Below the pieces are notes generated by a model. That model saw only the letters and a list, made by a program, of their open reading frames with translations. It was not told the DNA's origin and searched no databases. This document shows positions 1-14,700 of a DNA stretch of 64,000 bases, one piece after another (position 1 is the first letter of the stretch; the number at the start of each line of letters is the position of its first letter). The stretch is taken from positions 124,001-188,000 of the forward strand of contig JAPYMA010000050.1 of assembly GCA_035041965.1 (NCBI GenBank), read 5' to 3'. The translations under genes and the position numbers were made by a program. This DNA comes from Anisakis pegreffii. Taxonomy: Eukaryota; Nematoda; Chromadorea; Rhabditida; Anisakidae.

Positions 1-88
1 ATCGAATATGAATATCTTCATTGGAGATATTCCAGAAGCTACAATAGCTACCAGTTAGCAAAAAGTGAATTGCTTATAAATGACTCAC

Positions 89-2796
89 CATCGTCCTTTC
101 CTGGACAGCAGATACCTCTGCTTGATTCGTCATATGCTGTGCAATAGAATCCAGTTGGGCAAATTTGCGTTCCATTTTGAACGCAAGTGAATTGTGTAAA
201 TGTTCCTGGCTCAACGGCTGGTTTCTGATTGTGGTCACACGGATTCGGTTCACCTAGAGACTGTCTTTTTCAGTTGTTCGATTGGTAATTACTACTGCTT
301 TTGCCTGCCTGATACAGAGTGAACCAGCTACTCAACCAATTACTTCAACTACACATCTTTCAAACACTGAACAGAAAATATCCATCTGCAATTGCCAATA
401 CTTACAAGTCATTCATATTATCGGTTTGAAATATGCAATCAACATTTGACTTGTTAAACATTCAAAACCAAAACTCACACGTTGGAACGGGGATACACAA
501 ATGATCGTTGCACCCTTTTGGCCTCAGAAGGCATACTTTTCCTTCGGAACACTGCACGAAATCGCACGGATTTCGACAACGACATGTTGCGCTTGGGCTG
601 CATCCTTCTGCATCTGTGTCCAGTCCGAATGGACAAACGCCACTGCTGTCATCACACGCTACTGCACATGCCTTTTTGCCTGAAATTTTACAGAGATTAA
701 AAATATGCCCGCATTTCTTATAAAATATTCTGAGGTCACCTATTGCACAAAGTCACAATCCTCAGTGATATCGTTTTCGTTCATCTTTCAAAAAGTTCAC
801 TTCATTACAACTGTAGATTGCTCTCAGCACAATTTAGGTTCTTTACTACTCATCAGTATTTGAATTCAACACTTTTCAGAAGCATTTTCGTGTTGAAATC
901 GTTTCGCCATTTTGATAAACTACAAACAGTTGAATGATGAATTAAGTGGCTCATAATGAGTGCGGTTCAAACGAACTAGAGCAAATATCGCTTATCGAAG
1001 TGGGTATTTTTGCTTTGGTGGCATAAATTTCGGTACCGGTTACTGTATCGACACACCAACAAAGTTCCTTATCATCACACTGCACAGGCGAAAATAATCC
1101 TGAATTTAAGAAAAAACTTCAACTGCCTTTATAGCATGCAAATAAACCATGTAATTTCACACAATATTTGGTTACTGAACGGCTTCCAAAAAGGTTCTAA
1201 GACTTCCAGATATACGTATTCAAATGTAACCTACTGCTAGGCATTGTTCTATGCAAAGAATGCCAATGTTAGCTTTCATAATCTGTGATCAGGTTAGATC
1301 AAGAGCACAAAAACCTTTCAAGAAATGTATCCGAACATAAATACCCTACCTGTTTGAGGATCGCATATCGGAGGAGCCATATGAACTAATGCGCCACCTC
1401 TATTCAAGCTCAAAATCGCTGCTCGATGTTGGATACAATCTGAAAGGTTGTACGGCGATTTCAAGTGAACGCGATTGTTCAATGCACATGCATCCGTTTC
1501 ATCCCTCATTTTCCTCCTACTTATTCGACTACTATTGAGTATTGATTAGCAGACCTCACGCTACCGGTGGTCCTAAACTACTTGCGAAACTCAATCAGAT
1601 GCAAAAGTTTCGATCGATCCGGCCCCATCATTTTGAATACAAAAATGACACAACGAATAATATGAGTTAGATGAACTTGTTGTCTTTTGCGGCGCAATGC
1701 AAATTCTTTGACAATTGCCATACTCACAACACTTCAGCACATCTTCACATTGTGAATCCGTTTCGCATTCTCTTCGACACTCTGAATACATCAACCATTT
1801 TTATTGTACTGCATACGCAATCAATTTTTGAGAAAAAAACGAAATTGTATTTTGAATTTATACTTGTGGCAAATTACATGTGCATTTTGGTGCGTTGAGA
1901 ACTTCATTAGAGAATGTCTGATTAGTTTTTTTAGGACTAGCAAATTCTCTTATCTAATTAATAATGACTCTAAAACATTTAACATCGACTGCACCAATAA
2001 TTGAGTTTGGATTGCGAGCAGAAAAAAAAAGTTAGAATTCGAATATTGAAAACGTCGACATATTGACAGCTGCTTCCTGCTAGCGAAAGTGTTCATTTTT
2101 GTTCAGAAGAGAGCGTAGGAAAAGGTTTTTTTTGTTAAATTTCATTTGGTGCGTGAATAGAGGAAATTTATTATGCATAAAAATAGAAAGATCCAGTTAG
2201 GAAAATGAATGCGTTCAACAAGTTAGATGAGGGATCGAGAAACGTTTTTAATTCATAGAATGAAAGTTATTCAGCCCAACAGTTGTTCATATATCCAGGA
2301 AATAGTGTATTTGATCCGAACGAAAAAAAGATCGAATTCTTTCTATTCCTTTAAGTTCTTGACTCAAATATCAGCAGAGAATTTCGAAGCTTAATTTCGA
2401 AGCTTTCGAAAGGACGTTTTATTCTCGTCGTTTCGATGTCGCCATTCCGGCGCCGACCGTTCTGCGTAGCCGTTTAGGTTCCTTACTGTAACCGCGCCGA
2501 AACTAGGAGTACTCTTAAGGGGCCTGCATTTGTTAGCGGCACCGACCGACACCAACACTGCCGTCGCCCAGAAGACGGCGACAAAACGAAGGTGCCGAAT
2601 AGCCTCATTCCATGTTAAAAAGCCTATACTAATGCAGAAACCAGAGTCAATGAGAACTGAAGAAGTTGTATCCAAGAAAACACCAATCAAAACGATTGTG
2701 AATCACCTGTCGATAGGGAATCCTTGTAGCGATGCCTCAGATGCATTGGACATTCACCGTACTTTACTGTTCCATGAAATATGCCCATAAACGATT
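89..2796 (-). other. Cassette 6: single WAP-TY-antistasin-lustrin (last visible)
   Basis: Exons: 2707-2796 and 1677-1781 (one WAP split before ECRRECETDSQC; eight Cys in total), 1350-1439 and 977-1099 (thyroglobulin-1 split in the TG|LF Gly codon, the same place as in cassette 3), 479-679 (antistasin, ending LCIPVPT with T|GT split Cys), 89-253 (lustrin repeat, ending GICC). Only one WAP is found here, against two in the other five. The last exon ends in phase 1, ready to join a further WAP exon off the window. The WAP intron 1782-2706 holds a GC-rich open stretch, listed separately. Confidence 0.8.
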
Positions 2797-5700
2797 CTGC
2801 AACATAACTGCATTCAGCTTTCGAAATGATCATCAGGATTCCAGTGAATAAAGTTGAAAAACATTCATTCAACAGATGAATGGTGGATGTTTGTAAATGA
2901 TCTTCTCACTCATTTGTCTTTTCAATTCCTACTGAGTCGAAAAAAAACAACGCTATTTGTATTTGCTACTGTTTGAAAATGCCTGAATATCAAACCAAAA
3001 AAGCGAAATCTGAACTGTTGGAAAGATTATATGCATTTACAATACTCTGTGATATGTTGAGGAGGCGACTGCATGAAAAAAGCATTTGGTGTTGCTAAAA
3101 TAATTCATGAACTTTCGAATTTCTTTGAGAATGTTTACCAGGAAGTGAACGATAAAGAACACGATACGAAAAAATTCCTTTGCAGTATAAAGTTGATGTA
3201 TGCCTTGAAAATAGCAAATATGATAAAGCTATGAAGCAGTTCGAGTAACTGATACCTAACGGACAACAAACACCGATATTGTTGAGCTCCTCTAGCAGTG
3301 CGCACTTGCCGCTCACACAATCCTGATCATTTGCACACATTAGGGTGTTACCTTGCGTATTGTTCAATGCTCGCAAGCCTCCCGCACAAGGATTTCGAAT
3401 ACCTGAATGCAACTGATTTTTGCGACTTTCATTAGCGAGTATCTTTCCTTATGCTTCGTAAGAGCAACCTGAGAAATTCAACGTGATACAGTGCTATCCT
3501 GAAAGGTGGAATTGTTCCAATGAGGAGCAGCCACTACCAGCAATATTCTCACCATCACAGATGATTCACTTGATCAGCACTAATGAATTTGTTCTTAAAA
3601 ATAAGTCCAACGATTATTAAACTATTCTAAGCAACTCACAGATTGGTACTGCTGGACAGGGTTGTGTAAGGCATTCGACCTTTTTCAGCACACAAATATC
3701 ACTTGGAAGTGAGCACTTCATATCCTGTAAAAGCATCGCCATCCAAAACAGTCAAAATTCTTCGAAAGATCAACACTGCATACGATATAAAGATTACAAA
3801 ATCATAATCTTGTTCTGGACAAATTGCATTCAGATCGCAACATCAGCAATTGCCAAACCTAATTGGAGTCTATCAACTCGTCAATTATTTGCACATTAAC
3901 GTTTTGGTTCTCCTCACATTCATTCAATTTTTGTAATCAGTAACTTTCATCGCTTCAGCAGTTCGAATGAACAGCTGCCTGATGACCGATAATTTTCACG
4001 CCGAAAGATCCTCAGAAGAACTGTGTTGGAATAACGAAGGCTCTTCTCACTCCTTTTGGTTCATATATGTCATTGCAGTGGTTCATGATTGGCCCAAAAT
4101 CAACCTCTTCCGTTTCTTGATGAAAGCTTCATTCTAACTGGACAACATTAATGATATCAATAGTAATTACCTCACAAGGGTTTTTACATTCACACCTATC
4201 GTTCAATGGGCATCCGTTCCGGTTCAGCCGTACACCGTGAGTACATTTCGATGAGGCACAACGCGTTCGACATTCCTTCGGAGCTACAAAGTGACAGGAC
4301 TATTCAATAGTATTAGAATGTTCAGTGAACACTATGACTGTTAGAAGTGATCAAAAAATTCATCTTATCATGTAGGTCATTAAATTTCGGCGGCTTTAGA
4401 ACAAATTTCGATGAGAATGTCTCAAAGGATTAAAAATCAATGTTGGCATACATACGCCGACCGTTCAAGCGATTCAAATCATTTACTTGATAATTTTCAT
4501 AGTAAATGAACAATAAATTTTTAGTTTGCATTCAGCACTACCATTACCCAAACCTTTAAATCCACGTTGTTGTTTCCATATAAGATTTGTTGTTCAAAGA
4601 GCTACTAATGATGGATTATCAAGAGTGCACAAACGAGTAATATAAATAGTCCACGACCGAAGTTTCGTAGGATACTTTAAAGATGATTTTCAAAAAACAA
4701 GTGACTTCACTGTCACTGCTCTACTATGCGACTGACTCAATACAAACAGAAGCGATGCGCTGAAATGAGTATTTCAAGAAACAAACCGTTGCAGTCCGGA
4801 TGCTCTGAAATGCTTGAAGTCCGCGTTCCATGTACTTCTTCGCCTGAGTTTATATCAACACACCAACATTGCCTTAAACAAGTATTTATGTAATGTTGAA
4901 ACGGTAATGAACGTACCCAACGAGTGAAACATTCTGATCTTCTGTAAGAACGATATGCTTCTAGATTCTGAACTCTATGAGCATTGCGCTCGCGTACGCA
5001 CATACCTTTCGTCTTCGTCGCACTGTATCTGTTGGAAGGTTCCGTCGGGGTTGCAGTGTGGAGTTTCACGTTTCACTAGCGATTTTGCACGTGCCGTGCG
5101 ATATGATGCCATTCGATGAATGCACACTGAAATATGGAGATTTTGCAAGGTGATTCGAGTGATTAAATCAATGATGCACACTTCCGAATTTACTAATTTA
5201 AAAAAGAAACGGAAAAATTGTAATTAGTTTTTGGATTTTACGGCTATCAACATCGCTCGATTTCAATCCTTTTTCAGTTTAAACTACGATGTTCGCATGA
5301 AAAATCGTTTCAACATCAAAAATTCCCTACCAGTAGCCACATGAGGGAATAGACAAGAATGTCCGCATTGCGTTACGCAACATTTTTGAAACTGTGGGCA
5401 ATCATTGTCGTTGTGGCATTCATTGTCGCATTCACTGATTCTGGACATTTCTGCAGGACAAACTCCCAATCGTTCAGTTTTGTTACCGTTCACTGCTATA
5501 ATATTGTTTGTGAATGATTCGGCAGACTAAGTACAACACTGAATAATTATTGAAAAAATGGTCAATCGGTTACCAGATAAGGAATTGATGACGATGGCGG
5601 CATTCTTGTCAGGAAATGTTTTTGCAATCATCACGCAAGAAGTACCACAGCCATTGAAACAACAAATTCCGTTTCGACATTCAGTATTTTGACGACACTC

Positions 5701-8700
5701 CAACGAACACTTTGATGGTTCCGATTGAGCTTTGGACATCACGGCTGGACATTGTTGTTCGGATGATTCAGAGGACTCTGGAAACCGAAACGCCATTTCA
5801 TTAGTCACAACTGCACACGTTGTTAGCATTGTAGCTCATCCTTGTGTTTCATCGTGATAAATTTTCAACAGGTAGCATTCAGTCTATCTAAACAGTAGCC
5901 TTATATCCCACTCACGATCAGTGCAATGCTCTGATGCAACCAACTGACATTTTACATTTTGGATACTTGTTACGTTAAGAGCTGCGCTACGAGGGACTGC
6001 TTTAAGTTCCACTCATTCAAAAGATCGGTTCGAATGAAACATATCAAGATGAACCATTGCCAAGGCAGCAGTAGCCGATCGTCGGTGAATCCATGCCAAT
6101 ACGATGACAGAAATAGCCAAGCGGGCAATGTTGACCTCTGGATGGATCACATCGTTTCAGCAGTTTTGTATCAGGTAGGATCAGGGGATCACCCTGAGGG
6201 CATGCATTTAGTATACCTAAAAGATTTGTCCGTCATCTTTGAATGGATCAATTTGGATATTCTTGGTTCAGTTGAAAACACTTCGTTGATACCAGTAAAA
6301 TACATTAAAATTGGTTAATTCAAATGAAAACGAATCGGAACTGGTACCTACATTTTGGTATAGGATCACAATTATCGTCCAAACATCGCGGTTGAATCAG
6401 TCTACAGACATACCATTTTGCACATCGAATACTACGACATGGATCATAACATCGACAGCGGTCACAGCCCTCATCATCCTTGTCAAGCCTTTAAACTGTT
6501 GTCGTTAAATAAGAAGGATGTTACATCAACACTATGGTTGACATTCATTTGAGAGTTGAGTTAAGGCGATGGGGAGTAAATGAAATGAGAAACTAAAATC
6601 AGCACTGACCCAAGAGGACATCGTTGAGAGCACGAAACCGGTGGACAAAAGCGCGGATGATCACAAACTGGCATCTTATAAACTGTTCGTGTTCCTGAAG
6701 CAAATCATCATTTAAACGAATTCTGAATTTAAAGAATTAGCGTTAAAATGAACAGCAGAAAAGCGGCGATTCACAGAAAAGCAACTTTCAGGAGATAGAA
6801 ACGGTACGGAGACAATCATTGACGAATGAAATTTATCCTACTCTTATGAAATTAAAAGTTACAAATGAATATTCTATCAGTTCCAAATTTAGGCAATCGA
6901 ACTCTCGAATAGAGGCAATTCGCTGAGGACATTCACTATGATAGAATGTGGCTCACTGACCAGCTATCTCACGTCCTCGTGTATCAACACACCAACGCAT
7001 GGTACCAAACTGTTGCCTTCGTTTGAACTGACCGTTTGAATCACATTGTGGAATATAGGTCTTATCACGAAAATGTTCAGCAGCACCTTGTGCATGAAGA
7101 CATGCTTAAAAGTGGAACAATAAATAGCAGTCACAATTGCACGTAATCATAACTGAAAGTGTAACGGATCCTTCGAATACTTTACACACTGTGCTATCCT
7201 TCAAAGGCTTTGAAAGCACCGTCAGCACCAGTCATTACCTCCAGTCACTGAGGTAGAAATCTTACCTTGATAATGTGATGAACCATATAAATGCGATAAT
7301 CAAATCAAGTTTCTCTGATTCGAGCGAACAATGAAACATTTTGAAACTGATATGGCAAAGAGACGAAAAGGATTAGCATAAATTGAAATAGCCATCAAAC
7401 TACCGGTTGTTATGTCAGCATAAGCACATTGTCTACCACAGTTTCCCTCACAACATTTCTGTACTCCGTCACAGTCCACGTCGATCGAGCACAAATCCTT
7501 CTTGGTGCCGACGCATGTTGCATTCTCAGATTTACTCTGATCGAATGCACACATTCCAATTTTCTCGCCATCCACAGAGGACGATTGTTGCCGATCTGAA
7601 TGACAACATTGAATCATTAGAATTTATTTGGAGCTTTCGCAACTGCAAACGAAAATCATCAAAAACAACATTAAAATCTCAATTGGTGATTCTTTCACAA
7701 AACGGATACAATTTTTGCTAATTGCTAGCCACGGAAGCCTCATACCAACTGGTAGACAAGAAAGACCGCATCCATTGTAGCAACACTTTTCCACTGATGA
7801 ACAATCACTGTCAACTGTGCACTCTAATGAACAATTCACCGATGAATCAATCCCGCGTGCTGGACATGATCCCGAGTGAGAATGTGGTTCTGGAATTGAG
7901 TTCGATTAGAAAGTTTTTCGTAACTTGCGAAACCTCATGCATCATCAATGATAATATTGCAATTCATTCAGGATCAAATTGATATAGGATCAATTAATCA
8001 TCAATTAATCACCACGGAAGCATTGAAGGACTTCTTCGGTTCCACATTAAAAGTCAGAAAAGGCACAGTGAAGCGATTGAAAATATTCTGTTGTTCGGAA
8101 TTAATCCAACAGATTTTGCCCTTTGAACCCTTCTCGCCTCAGAACCAATCGACCCTTCTTCTTATTTGTTATGCAATTTAGTATTCTTAATAAATTAACT
8201 TCAGTATCTCCGAAACAAACTGCAGAGCAGTAATGCTTGACATACCACTTCCTCGACAACAATAACCACCATCATTCTTGAAAATACGGCAAAAAGACGA
8301 TGCAATGGATGAGCAGTGGGCATTGTTACGGCAGACGATTGGTGCAAACGTCGTTGTATCAATCATTGGCTCACGTTGAGGGCAGGCGTTCAGAACACAT
8401 CTGGGCACTGGTACGCATGGTGGATCCAAGCATTCCGGAATATGCACAATACATATGTCTCGCGAGTTTGGACATTCGATAGCCTAGCGAATGCATAAAA
8501 CATTCATGAAAATCTCGAATAGGTTCTTGTTTACAATAAGTTTTTTAATACATTTATCTGGTTCCTTATTTCTTCGTTCACCAATTCATTTTTATGTGTT
8601 GAATAAGGCGAAGTAATTGCATTTTAGCTACTTTGAGCATAATTTTGTGCTGATTACTCGGAGGTGGTTATTGTGTTTTACTGCACATTGCAGTACTCAC

Positions 8701-11700
8701 ATAGCAGCAGAACTGCATTGCAATATAAGTACTTAAACTAAGCGTTGAAATGAAGCGAACGAATCTGTAAGCAATTAAAAAATACTTTGCAAGGATTATA
8801 ACAACGACAAGTAGTGCATCCGTTCGAATCGCGTTCATATCCATATGCACATTCCAAATTTTCCGGGCAACTCAGTTGTGCACACAGTCGATGGGCTGAA
8901 AATTTATTGCTGATTAAATTTTAGAGAGATGACCTAAGAAGTTTCAGGTATACGTAGGAGTGGATCTCAAAAGATAGGATGTATCTCTCAGAAATGTTGA
9001 CTGTCAATACATAATCTTTTCGATCGACTCGAGAAGAGCGTTCTTATTTTCGAAGTCGGCATTCACCGCTAAAGACACAAAGTTTCATGAACAGCATGAA
9101 TATCCTTATCAACAATGTATACAATGTGACAAATTAAATATGATTCAGACGTGCTTTGGATAAGGATGCGAACTCACACTTGCAGTACGGAGATTGGGTG
9201 TTCTTGACTCGAGTGCCATCGATTTCTTGACCATCCTTCCGAACACACCAGCAGTACTGTTCGTTACATTGAATGCGTTCGAATGAACCATATGAAATGA
9301 TAAGAAAATCATTTCTCCTTATTAGAATGCAGTAATAAGGATGAATAATGACGGTTCTCAGCCGATAAATCGGTTACACGATGAATCAATTGCAGAATTG
9401 TTCTTCGGAAATTCAAACGAAAGCAACCAATCAACTAGAAAGTTTGACGAAAGTATGTGTTTCGACTGGTTTTCGAGAGTATCTACCAACAGCGAAGGAA
9501 TCATCAAAGAAGGGTATGAAAATTTTTTTAAATCGAACCATTAGCGCATCGAACTGAATTGCGCGAAGAAATTTTGTACAACGCTGCTTTTAGATGAAGA
9601 CACGCTGAAATACATGGAAGTTATACCATTTTCTGGGAAAATCTATTCAAATAAGTGGATTTTTTCAATAACGAGAAACAACACGACTAGTGACAAATGG
9701 ATAATGGATGAAAGAAGAGCTTCACAGCGAATTTTTAATTTCATAGCTGTATCAAACGTGATTTTGAAAAGGATATTCAATATTCATCTCAAAAAATTAG
9801 CTTCAAATAAAAGCTGTCCGACCAGTGGTTCGATGAGGATATACACAGTTTTTTATGCAACCCGTATCGCAACATCGTTGAAGTGAAGGACAATGTTCAT
9901 CTTTTGTACAGATATCTTCCACTGCTGAATCACAATCATGACGATTTGCATAGTCTGCACATTCACCGATCGACGATGGTCGACTTTGGGGATACTCTCC
10001 ATCAATTTCTGTCTCTTTTGATGATACTGAACCTTAAAATCAATCCATTCAGCACTGTTATGAATTCGTTTGCAATTTATTTGAGCAATACTGTGTCCAA
10101 CTTCAAAACTCATTTACAAATCGCACGTAGATGATCGCCTGAACGCTTAGCTTGATTTTTCACAATGCAAATAAATTTTATTTACAATTAGATAAAAATC
10201 ATGGCTAATGAGGGCTGTCACTATATTAGACGGCTAGTTCTTCGCAGAATCATTCCGAGCCGTAGCCTACTGCTGACGTGATGATATGCTCATTCCGTAA
10301 TCGTTCTGTTCTTCCGGAAGCCTTGAGAAAGCGAAACCTAAAGTTGTGAGTTAAACTGATTCTCACCTGGAACTGCAGTAATACAGCTGAGACCGCAGCC
10401 ATCAAAACAACATTTCTCAATTAATTCGCAGTCGTCATCTGAAAGTTTCGATGTTTTCGATGACAAATCCTTCACGCTTCAAAATGAGTACATTTGAAGT
10501 TGTTGAAATTGAAACTGCTTACTATTAATAGTTTCCAATGCAGAAGCATTTCATAAGCATCACTTGAGTTAATATGCAAAAAATCGAGAAAAACGCACTT
10601 ATCATTAAGATTGACATCACTAGCTTATGTATTCCCAACTCAATGCTGCTAATTTCTTAATTACCATATACGCTCAGTTCATTTGCAGGGACACGGTTAT
10701 GTGTTCATGTTACGAATAATAACTATTCACACAACTTTTTTTTTGTACTGTTCAACGTAAGAGTGTTTTCTTCAATTCAAATCCATGGTGATACGTGTAT
10801 AGAGTAAACATTTTATCGCACAATTTCGATGTTGAATTCGCTGGAATTTCGGTCTATCCTATGATCAAAAGGTTGCTATGATCAAGTTGAAAAATCATAT
10901 TAAAGCGTTTCAAAGACCTGATTTGCAATTGAGTTTACATTGGTCGCTTGGTATAATCAGTGGAATGGAGGATTGACATTGTTGATTGTTTTCATTTCTT
11001 GTTGGTTGTTTTGGTTTCAGACAGCACATTCCTTTCGCATTCAAACCAATCTGATTGCACCAATATCCATTCGGACAATTTGCATCTCGTTCACACAGAT
11101 GCGCTTGATTGATGAACGATGTAAATGGTGAACCGAAAGGACAAACGTTCATCACACCTCAAATTAATTGTCAATGTAATGACTTTTTTTTAAATTGCAC
11201 ACCTCGCAGCGATTATCCAGTCGAATCTTTTTTCCACAAACGGATACATTTTACATCAAAAAATCGATCACTTCTTCATTTTCTAAAAATGTACTTTGCC
11301 ATATTATCTCCTGTTCTTTAGGGGATTCGAAAAACCAAAGGATTGAACAGAGTATCTCCAATCCTCAGCGGATGAAGTACTGACTGCATTCTCAAATGAA
11401 CTTTAAGTCATTCTTCTCTCTCACAAAAAACTTCTCTTTCACAAATTATCCACACAAATTTTTCATTTCTATAGGTTTTCATTTTTCATTTCATGAATTA
11501 TTATGCACTCGAATCTATTTCTTATTCTATTGTCTGCATGTTCAAGTTGTTCTGCAATACGAATTAATATGGCGAAAAATTCTGATGTTTAAAACAAAAT
11601 TTTGTGGTGATTCGAAATCGAACGAGAGGACTACGAAAGGATACATCAGCAAAAACGCAAATTGTTTACAAAGTCACTTACAACGCGGTTGTTTTGGACA

Positions 11701-14700
11701 ATGCGATTGTTGGAAACACTGCACATCGGACATCACACAAATTTGTTTCTGAGCACAGTGAACATTTTTGCATGGATTCAGACATTCACACAAAGGACAA
11801 CCGTCGAACGACACCTCGAAACCATACTCGCATTGCTTCGTGCAAATCGACGGTGAACACATTACATGTGTGACTGAAACCGCTTTATGTAATGTTCATT
11901 TAATATTGATTGAGTTGAATTTGAGCAATTTTGTTTTGCAGATCGCTTGCGTTTATACTAAACGTTGCGTTCTACTGATTTATTCATGCTTCATTTCGTG
12001 ATCGAGAATGCCTTTAGCTGAAAAATTTTTTGACGAACTATTTACCGTCACATTCAGGAGTTTCACCAATAGCCACTCGAGTGTTCAGAAGCTCAGTTCC
12101 ATCGTCGGTGTTAACGCAATAACATCCTCGCGCATTACATTGAATCAAACGAAATTTACCGTTCTCATCACATCTCACATCAGCACCCGTTTTAAGAACT
12201 TTTGCTACTATCGCTGAATGAATACACGCTGCAATCATAGTCAATGACCACAAATCAGTTGATGTTTTGAAAATTAGATCGAATCTAATGAGTGTCAGAG
12301 TCAATTGCTCCGCAAATTCTTGTCAATCAATGCTTAAGAAATTGCTAAAATGTAAAATATGTTGCATGAAATGCACACACCGATTTATGACCTCACCCGC
12401 TTAAACTAATGACCGCGCTTGGGTCAACGCTTATGCGGATGAGAACACGTTTCAATTGGCTGCTCAAAAGATTCATTTTGTTAAATTAAATTTTCAAGTG
12501 TAACGATTATTGTGAATTAGATTTGACCAGTTGTTTTTGCAGGATATGAACACGTAGTTGAACAACCATCCGCGCAGCATCGTTTCAGTGAGTCACAATC
12601 TGAGTCTGTTCTACACTGACGAACACATTCACTTGAGTCAGTGAACGACAGATGTTGGGGGCATTCGGCGATCTCAGATGATAGTGGTGGCACTGAATAA
12701 GTGACATTTCGATATTTGCTTCGAATATCAGTCATTTAGTTGGAATAATACAATCTCGCATCTCTTCACTTATGACTATTGCCATTTGATCAGGATTTAG
12801 TAAGATAATGATGGTGAAGGTGTTTTAAGAGAATTGGAAGAGAGTGTGAAGGTGAGTTGATATTAATCACTAGGTATTAAGTACGCTTGGTGCTTTGTTG
12901 AAATGATGGAATTACCTTTTATGGGTGCTTCGTCGGTGCTTTTCATAGTATTCATTGTTTGCGAACCTTCTTGTCCACTTACTCGTCGCTGACAATACAG
13001 TCCGCATCCATTGAAACAGCACTTCGAATCGTCATTACAGTCGCTGTCCGTGTGACACTCTGACTTACATCGATGTTGTTGTGGTCGCGGAGCATTAGGT
13101 AAACACTCACCAGAATGTGTCTCAACATCGGGTTTCTCACAACAGAATCCGAGACCGTTATAACCAATCTATGAATTTACCAAGATTCTCATCTCACATG
13201 CGGATTATGTTTTATTGTTGTGGTGATATGACCATTCCCTCAGTATCACATCTATATCCATAATGGAATGCTTAGAAGCGAGTGTGTAGGGGTCACTTAT
13301 CGTTCAAATAGTGAGGTCAATGGCAAGTGAGAATCTCAAATGCGATTCAATGGCGTATTATTATTGGACATTCCCCAGGCACCGTTAGTGCTCCAATGAA
13401 ACACCAATTAGAGTGTCGTTATCCCCAGTTAATACGAGCGTAACTGTTCTGTGTCCTGTAACGTAATTGGAGCATAACCGTATGACAGTTTATTGCCAAC
13501 TACCTGCATTATTGCCTCGTTTTGCTGTCTTTAGCGCAATGGCACGTAAATACTATCGATTTATTTTCAGTTTTTTGTGGATGTTCATGAATCATGATAG
13601 ATAATGTCGATAATCTCTATCGCCAATAGATAAAATATATGATTTCTAACGAGGTTTTGACATTATCAGTTGATGTAAGTGTTTTTCTGCGCTCAAGGAG
13701 TCGATAAAAAAGGCAGTCAGAGTTTTCAATTGCAACACTCTTCATCGTCTTGAAGCAATGGTCAATTGTTCTGGACTATGCATCATCTAAAATACAGTCC
13801 AAAAAAAGCGAAATAAGTTCAGCTCCTCTCTTTTGATCATCTGGCTGATCAAAAGAGATCCTTAATTATCGCCTCCAAACTCAGTCAAGCAGTTATTTCC
13901 ATTTCACAAACATCCTTCTTATACTTCTTATAAAGAACCAAATTTACTGAATTGTTCATTCCTTTTACTTGAGCAAACTCATTAAATCAGTGGTAAATTT
14001 CTTGGAATGAGCAATTCAAAATGTTTTTGAGTGACTATGCGGTAATGTTTCGAACATGCTGATGAGGTGCACAAAAACATCGTCTCAATAACTGATGTTG
14101 TGAATGGTCACTAGAAACGGAGCACGAATAATTGCTTTCATGGAATGCGTTCACTCGTTCTACTATCCTCCGCACACACAATAACCGCTAAAGGCCTTAA
14201 CACACTAAAACGCTCGTCACGCATTATAATAATAACAACAATTATTATTGTATTGGTCTCTAATGGACGTGGACTATTCCGCGTTATTTTCAATCATTTA
14301 ACAATGGTGTCAATTCACTGAAGATATAGATGAATTCTGTTCCACACTAAAGAAGGATTCCGAAAATTGCACCGCAAATGGGAGATAACCATCCGAAATA
14401 ATTAAGATAGCTCGTAATGAATCCTAAAGAAATCTCACAGCCAACAACAATCCGTAGTGAATTCAAATGCTGTATTGATCATACAAATAGGGCTTTAACA
14501 CCAAATATCGTCAACTCACTCTTCTATTGTCAACCTTTTCAATTCAATTTTTCAATGGAATTGACATCCAAAGTGTTGGACACTTGAAATCAGTAAGTGA
14601 GGAAATGATTGGTTCATAATTTGCAGCTAACAACGGAAGAAAGTTCAATTTTGAATTCTTTTTTCATTCAGAAGGCAAAACTCTATCATTCGGCACTGTT

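Noticed and set aside
12976..12983. Strong donor CGA|GTAAGT as the end of the first WAP exon of cassette 2
   Set aside because: It would leave phase 0 while the next WAP exon needs phase 1. The downstream donor AAAAG|GTAATT keeps both WAP domains in frame.
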